A stretch of 64,000 nt of DNA from Tretioscincus oriximinensis (Eukaryota > Chordata > Lepidosauria > Squamata > Gymnophthalmidae). Location of the stretch: NCBI GenBank assembly GCA_022410635.1, contig JAJVDF010000003.1, positions 1 through 64,000 of the forward strand, read 5' to 3'. Below, piece after piece: positions 58,003-64,000 of the stretch; positions within the stretch are counted from its first letter, which is position 1, and each line of letters opens with the position of its first letter. A model generated the notes under the pieces. That model ran no database searches and had not been told where the DNA came from. It saw only the letters and a list, made by a program, of their open reading frames with translations. The translations under genes were made by a program, and so were the position numbers.

Positions 58003-59329
58003 ATCCTTTTCACATACTTCCTCCAGAAAGCAGCTACCAAGGGAGAAAAAGGAATGCAAATTCCCTTCTCCTCAAGAGTTGCTTGAACCTTCGATGCATA
58101 CTGGCCAGCTGGTAAAGCATCATGGCTAACAGATGTGTGTAGTGGGAAAACAATAACACTCGCTGTCCTATTAATGAGGGATGGGCTTACAGATGGAACA
58201 GGAAGAATCCCATTTCAATCTGTGCTAACTTATACCACAATGGCATTGTGGTGCCACCAAGCTGATGGTGTGAGAAGAGGCCAGAGCCACCCCCTGAGGA
58301 GGTGCTGTGTGTTACAGGTTTACAGGACCATGAAGTAGGGAGGCACACTATTCTAAATGGGGTTTTATTGCTCTGCAAGAAACAAATGCAACATTTGAGG
58401 GTGTTCATGAACTCTATACTGACATGCTAAGTTCAGTTGCAAGCAGTNAGGGTTAATTTGTAAGCATTAGTTNTCCTTGGCTGGAAATGATTTGGCCACA
58501 GTAAGGTCATCTTCTAGTAACTTCCATAAAAGAATGATTGTTCATATGGCNTTCTTTGAATATAGCTGAGAAACTACAGTGCAGTTAGCTTACTAGAACA
58601 NCAGACAATGTTAAAATTGGATATCAGTTTGCTACTGAACTGACTCCAAGCTGTTAACTTTATAAGGCCCAAACAATATATCCCACAAACATCTAAAGAA
58701 ATATCTTCTCCTATTTCAACCTGCCTGAGTTCTAAGATTGACAGATGAGATTTTCTTGATGGTACCAAGAGCTTCAGTAATTAATCCATTTGGTGATAGG
58801 CTCCTAAAACACGAAAGCGCTCTCCTCTGATATGTGCCAAGCATTTTCACTTTACACGTTCAGAAGATTAGTAAAGACAGAAGCATTGTAGCAGTTAGTT
58901 CAAAGTACTGTTTTCAGCTACATGAAGAGCACACTGCCACCTTTAATTTTACACAACGAGTATCATTTTTAAAAGCATTATATCTGCTTGATTTATTTAT
59001 CTTCATTGTTGTTTTTTAGGGCAATTCAGATAGTCACACACATTAATAGAGCACTCAAGTAGTTTCTATGTTAATGCGCCTTGTTTCTCTTTTCTCATTG
59101 ATTANTGCCTTCCCCTGGTGGGTAGATTAATACAAAGAGGAAAAAAGTAGTTTAAGAACTAAGATTTAAGGTTTGCTAGACNAGTTTAATAAAAAGTGTC
59201 CTATTTTCCTACTTATATTNAGNAGGGAAAANATCTTTTTTATTCCCTGCCTTGCTGAAATGAATTATGAAGCAGATTAGGAGCTCTCAGAAGATATCAC
59301 ACTTCTGTTTGCAAATATTTATCAGGGCA

Positions 59330-60130
59330 AGAAGACAGCACATTATGCTATGGAAGGGTCAATCCATATCGAATCAACCAGTTTAAATTAAANTAGTTGC
59401 TGACAAAATTTTATAATTTTTTTATTTTTTCACCTATGATTGTACCATGTTCAGAGAGTTGAAAACTGGTTATCATTAATGTTTTTGATGTTCAGGTTTT
59501 TGGGGGGCGGCCATTTTGTATGGCTGTGACAGCTGATTTTGCGTTTTGTAGAGGTTTGCGTTTACCTCTGTATCTCATTCGTTTTTAAAGATATTCAGTT
59601 ATAATAAAAACCATGTTAAAGAGTATTAAATTTACTATATTTTAANNTTTAATTAATACTTAGCNTACTTATTAGTGAATAACAAAAAAATTATAAACGT
59701 TAAGCTTTTATAAAGACAAATTCTTGTTTTTGAACTTGAAAATTTTAAAGAAGAAATTAAGACTTACCTTTAAATATTTTTTCAGATATAGTCCTTAGAT
59801 AATAGGACTCCTCCAAAAAGTTTTAGGTTTGAATGTCTCATCCTTTTTTTTAATGGTTTTTCAAACATTGCAGTTTGACAAAAATCGACCATTTTCAACC
59901 TAAAATATCTCAAAAGGGACACACACAAAAAAAATCTCAAATTTTCACAAAACATTATTTACTTGGGTGGTAGTAAGTGGTTTTTNAAAATTTGTAACTT
60001 AAAAATTGATAAAGTATCAATGATTAAATTTAAACCACTTACTACCACCACAATTACATGAGGCAAATCNCCTATAATTACGCCATAATAGAGTGAAGAA
60101 TGTCTTAATCTTGTTCATCAGGACTGAAGA
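59330..60130. repeat. AT-rich repeat-like region with long inverted repeat
   Basis: An 18-bp perfect inverted repeat (GGTGGTAGTAAGTGGTTT at 59966 and its inverse at 60032) continues outward with mismatches. No coding frame or target duplication was seen. It may be a decayed DNA transposon; the family is unknown. Confidence 0.45.
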
Positions 60131-62504
60131 CAATTTTAATAGCACANGTGACTAGACATGTCTGTGATTTAATTTATATTACACCTTTTACAAAGTTTTA
60201 TTGCAACCACTAATGCAAAATTAAAACATCCTAATCACATCTAGATCACTTTCAGAATGGAAAAACATAGTAGCAAAGTGAGTAATAGTTTTCTTTCTAN
60301 CTTATCTAACACAAAGGTGAGATTTCTGAAAGAAAACAGTTTGCTGCTTTGATGATATGTTCTCTCACTTCGAAAGTGCAGTGAAGCTGGATTAAAAATT
60401 GCTTNCAGTTTTAATAATCTGCTTGCAAGCCTCGCATTTTGCACAACAGATTTTATATATTGTGAACAATTTGGGTTTTAAAATTGATATACTGGTGTAT
60501 CAGTTTACCAAGAAAACAACCATTGAAGCCATTATATATGGTTATTTCACAAATACTGTGATGTCTAAAAAATTTGGGTGAGGAAAAGTGAGAAAAGTGT
60601 TGCTAAACTGGAAAAGGAAAAACAATCAAATGATATTTGATCACTTAAATGGTTGTGATTTCCTCACAAATAAGCAAGAGGCACAATGAGAAGAAAAAGG
60701 ATCTCATATTCATAGCAAANTATCCAATAATAACATTTATTTATAACACCCCTTTCACAAAATGGCAGCACACATAGCTTTTGGTAGGAGGGAGAACTTG
60801 ACAATCAGCAAACAAAATGGCTGGCATATCAGATGCACTGAAAATCTCATTTGTCAGACAGATTTTGTCANGAACTGAAGAACAGAAAAACTCAGGAAAA
60901 CCTTAACGGTTTGAATTAGGTAAATTAAAACTGGTAAAGTAGCTACTTAGATTATCCATAAATCTTGGAATAAAACAGTATCGTAGGGATGCATCCTGAG
61001 GTAACAAGGCCAACAAAATTAAAGCATGTGTTTTTTGAAGTGATTATCATATTAAGTGATAAAACCAACTTAATAAAAATGTGGCTAAGAACATATATAA
61101 AATAAAACCAAGTAGATCCTTTAGGGTGGACTTGGGGCTTTGAAAAAAGCCATATTGGTGAAGAAGCCTACAATGTTAAGAGCTCAAGGTTTCGCCAAGC
61201 TAAACGTTTNGAGGTCTGTCATTTGTCTTTATGGATCAATGATAGGCCTCAGAACCTTGGACTCAGCAGTGCTGNAGGCTGCCCGAGCAAGAGAGCANCT
61301 GATTCACACACAGCACAGGCCACTGCCGTGCCACACTGCACCAGAACAGCGGAGGGAGGTGGTGCCATGGAGGAGGCCAGGGGAGGGCAGTAGGAGCTGC
61401 CTTACCAAGCTAATTTTGTCCGATTTTGCGGGTATATCCACTAGTCTACAAATCGTAACTTTTGTTTGAAGANCACTTTCACTGGTGCACATTTTCTTAA
61501 TCATTTGTTTTGTAGATTCACAAGAATAGTTGAAATCAGCTTTGCCCTTGCCAAAAATCTTCCCTGAAAGATCCTAGAGACTTGATTTGTCTATCATTGT
61601 CTTGCTATTAGATTATCCTTGCATTTGGCTTTTATTATTGTGTTGTCCTCCTTGCACCATATTTGTTTTGTGTATTTCATAATCATTAATAATTACGAAT
61701 ACTACAACAACACAACAAACAGCTTGTACATTTGCTTGGGAATCTGCTGAACTCACTTTAGGAAGCAGCACTTTTCTTCTCTTGGATGGTTCAGTTTCTT
61801 TGTTTTTGATTGAAGAAGTGCAAAGCAGCATTTCTTCCTAGTGACCTGACATTTCTTCCACCTTTTTATAGCTAGACATAATTGTCTTGGACAAATTCCA
61901 AGCTGCACATTTGTGACTTACTATATCTATATACAGCTTTTCCCTATAGGCGCCATGGTCTTTGCATGGGTTCTTTACTATTTTTGCTTGATAATTGTCT
62001 AATATTAATCATTAACTAAGACTGAAATGCATTTACTGAGTGGGAATATGAATTCTGCTCTCACACTGAATGAACTAAAGTTATCAAAAATCCTTGGAGA
62101 ACACATACAGGCTCACATCTGTAGTTTTCTTGGCAACACCAGAAACCTTGGACCTTCTCTATACAAACCAGATACTGCATCTCTACACTACAGCTACATA
62201 TCCTTTGCTATCCATAAGGTTACTAAATGTCAGTAATTCAGTAACTTTATGAGAAACAGCAAGAGCTTTGTAGACAGGTCTACTTCTGAAGAAGTATATC
62301 TGAAGAAGTAGCACTTGAAGAAGTGGACTTGTCTATGTATACTCATGCCACCTACCCTCCTCTTGTTGGTCTCCAAAGTGCTACAAGTCTCCCTGGTTAG
62401 ATGGACTATCTAATGTTACATGGGCTGTAACAGCCACATAGTTAGGTTACCAAATAAACGCAGGGTAGCAGTAATATACCTTTTAATATATAGCTATACC
62501 AGTG

Positions 62505-62525
62505 CTATATATATATATATATATA
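62505..62525. repeat. (AT)n microsatellite
   Basis: An uninterrupted run of about ten AT units just after gtgctatat. Confidence 0.85.
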
Positions 62526-62569
62526 AAGAAGTAATTTCAGCAAGTGTTGCCAGAATTATGCTGTACAGA

Positions 62570-63315
62570 GGGTAGTAATAAATGGTATGTTCTTTGGATG
62601 GAAAAAGGTGAGAAGTGTAGTACCCCCAGGGGTCAGTCCTCTGTTTTTCAATATATTCATGAACGATCTGGATGCTGAGGTAAATAGTGAAGTAGCAAGT
62701 TCACTGATGATATTAAACTGTTCCGTCTCGTAAAAACTGAAAGCGATTGTAAAGTGCTCCAGAGTGATCTATTGAAATTGGGTGAGTGGGCAACAAAGTA
62801 GCAAATTCACTTCAACTTAAGGAAGTGCAAAGTCATGTACNTTGGGACAAAGAACACCAATTACTCCTACCAACTGGGAAAGATGGGAACCAAGATTTCT
62901 GTGACACAGCAGGAAAAGGATCTTGGCGTGTTGGTGGACAGCCTAATGAGGGTGTCAATGTAGTGTGCAGCAGCAACAGCAGCAGCAAAAAAAGCAAGTT
63001 CAGTGTTAGGGATCATAAGGAAAGGAATTGAAAACAAGTCAGTAAGTGTTGTTTTGCCTGTTTATAAATTGTGTACAGTTCTGGTCACCACATTTCAAAA
63101 AAAATATTGTGGAATTAGAGAAGGTGGAGAAAAGGGCAACAAAAATGAACAAGGGAGTGGAGCACATTCCTTATGAAGTCAGGCTGCAATGTCTGGGCCT
63201 TTTCAACCTTGAAAGACAGATTTTAAGAGGTGATCTGACTGATGGGCATAAAATCATGCATAGAATGGATAAGGTGAACAGAGAAAAAATATTTTCTCTA
63301 TCACGCAACAGTTGG
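62570..63315 (+). mobile_element. CR1 LINE RT C-terminus fragment
   Basis: Sense fragments decode to PPGVSPLFFNIFMNDLDAEV near 62625, KDLGVLVD near 62915, [20 protein letters not shown] near 63075 and RATKMNKG, the classical CR1 order. Frameshifts and stops interrupt it; the YADD/FADD block is damaged (near 62710). It ends in tatcacgcaac before a MITE. Confidence 0.88.
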
Positions 63316-63322
63316 ACTAGGG

Positions 63323-64000
63323 CAGTGATGGCTAACGGATGACACTCCAGATGCTTCTGAACCACAACTCCCAACATTTCATTCCACTCCCAGCACTGTT
63401 AAGCCCTGGAAATGATAAAGTTAATAAAGGCTGGAAATACAGGCCAAATGAAAAAACAGCAGTGTTTGTCAGCTGAGCAGCAGAATAGTTATATGATATT
63501 TCTAAGAATAAGCCCAAATCAAATCAAATATTGAGATCTCCCTTTAAAATAAACAGGAGCAGAGGCCTGTGGAGGACAGGCCTGTTTAGGCCTGGATACC
63601 CATGATCCTGAGATAGCGTTAAACTGAAGAAAAGAAAAGAATAAAAGTAACTTTGAACTTAAGTTTCCTTTGTGTTATACGTTAAAATGAAGTTATTTCT
63701 TTATTTGTTATAAAAGCCACAAGTCTGTGTCGTTCAGAAGCCTGAAAGTAGAGGATTAATGGTGGCAGTGGATGTAGATAAGATTTCTTGTCAGAAGCAG
63801 ATATATAATACTAAGAAACATACTGAAAGCTATATTAACTAGACTGGGTTAATATTGTAGACAAGAATGCAGGAAACTGGAAGAAAGGTACGGGGCACAC
63901 TTCATGGAAGCTAGGGGTTGGCTACAAGGAGTAATAACCACAAGCCCATGTTGCTAAACCAAATTGAATGTTGGGAATTGTAGTTCAGGAATATCTGGAA
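63323..64000. mobile_element. hAT-like MITE split by an LTR-like repeat
   Basis: The left arm 63323-63395 (cagtgatggctaac to cccaacatttcattcc) and the start of the right arm at 63958 (aaattgaatgttggga, then ttgtagttcagg) are inverses. About 560 bp between them match 53117-53625. The right arm is cut off by the window end. Confidence 0.6.

Larger units (their letters stand above)
56541..64000 (+). other. ANK2: ANK2 intron, partial, at least 7460 bp
   Basis: Donor gtgagt; the acceptor lies beyond the window. It contains a tRNA SINE with an L3 tail, AT-rich repeat-like DNA with a long inverted repeat (59.3-60.1 kb), a CR1 RT fragment and a split MITE. 60.1-62.5 kb shows no recognisable gene. 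Confidence 0.88.

Noticed and set aside
56541..64000. Next ANK2 exon (expected DGLTPLHC)
   Set aside because: No frame with an ankyrin core and flanking AG/GT was found.

Overview
The window is vertebrate nuclear DNA. It carries an internal stretch of one large gene on the + strand, ankyrin-2 (ANK2, ankyrin-B), embedded in a dense layer of transposable elements. Seven exons can be placed to the base, at 10664-10762, 12828-12926, 31543-31641, 38691-38876, 39793-39816, 41799-41897 and 56442-56540. All are flanked by AG/GT and all introns are phase 0, so 705 nt join into 235 codons without a stop. They encode ankyrin repeats 2 to 8 of the membrane-binding domain. The ANK2-type residues and the 24-nt microexon (MMVNRTTE) separate it from ANK1 and ANK3. 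The gene begins before the window and continues after it. I found neither the exon for repeat 1 nor the exon after repeat 8.

The repeat content suggests a squamate reptile (inference; species not determined). It includes CR1 and CR1-L3 type LINEs with the same 3' tail in many places, tRNA-derived SINEs (one family borrowing the L3 tail), a LINE fragment of probable R4/Dong type with a (TGA/TAA)n tail, solo LTRs, and several TIR/MITE families. Scattered single N bases mark ambiguous consensus positions.

Layout: 1-10.7 kb is intron with inverted copies of an unrecognised gene-like cassette, a tandem repeat around TATACCC motifs split by a solo LTR, CR1 and MITEs. 10.7-12.9 kb holds two exons. 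12.9-31.5 kb is an 18.6-kb intron with SINEs, a Tigger-like MITE, a minimal Tc1 hairpin, an internally deleted L3 LINE and a second solo LTR. 31.5-41.9 kb holds four exons and a family of palindromic MITEs. 41.9-56.4 kb is a 14.5-kb intron with an L3 LINE carrying RT motifs, the R4/Dong-like fragment and a tandem array of the gene-like cassette. 56.4-64 kb holds the last exon, a SINE, AT-rich repeat DNA and CR1.

The most unusual item is the cassette. At least five full or partial copies (1-560, 2283-3140, 47020-48260, 48590-50660, 50750-51962) share a promoter-like region (TATAAAAGG in three copies) and degraded open frames for a charged, coiled-coil-like protein I do not recognise. Two copies form a recent 2161-bp tandem duplication. 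No CRISPR, operon, rRNA or functional tRNA gene is present.
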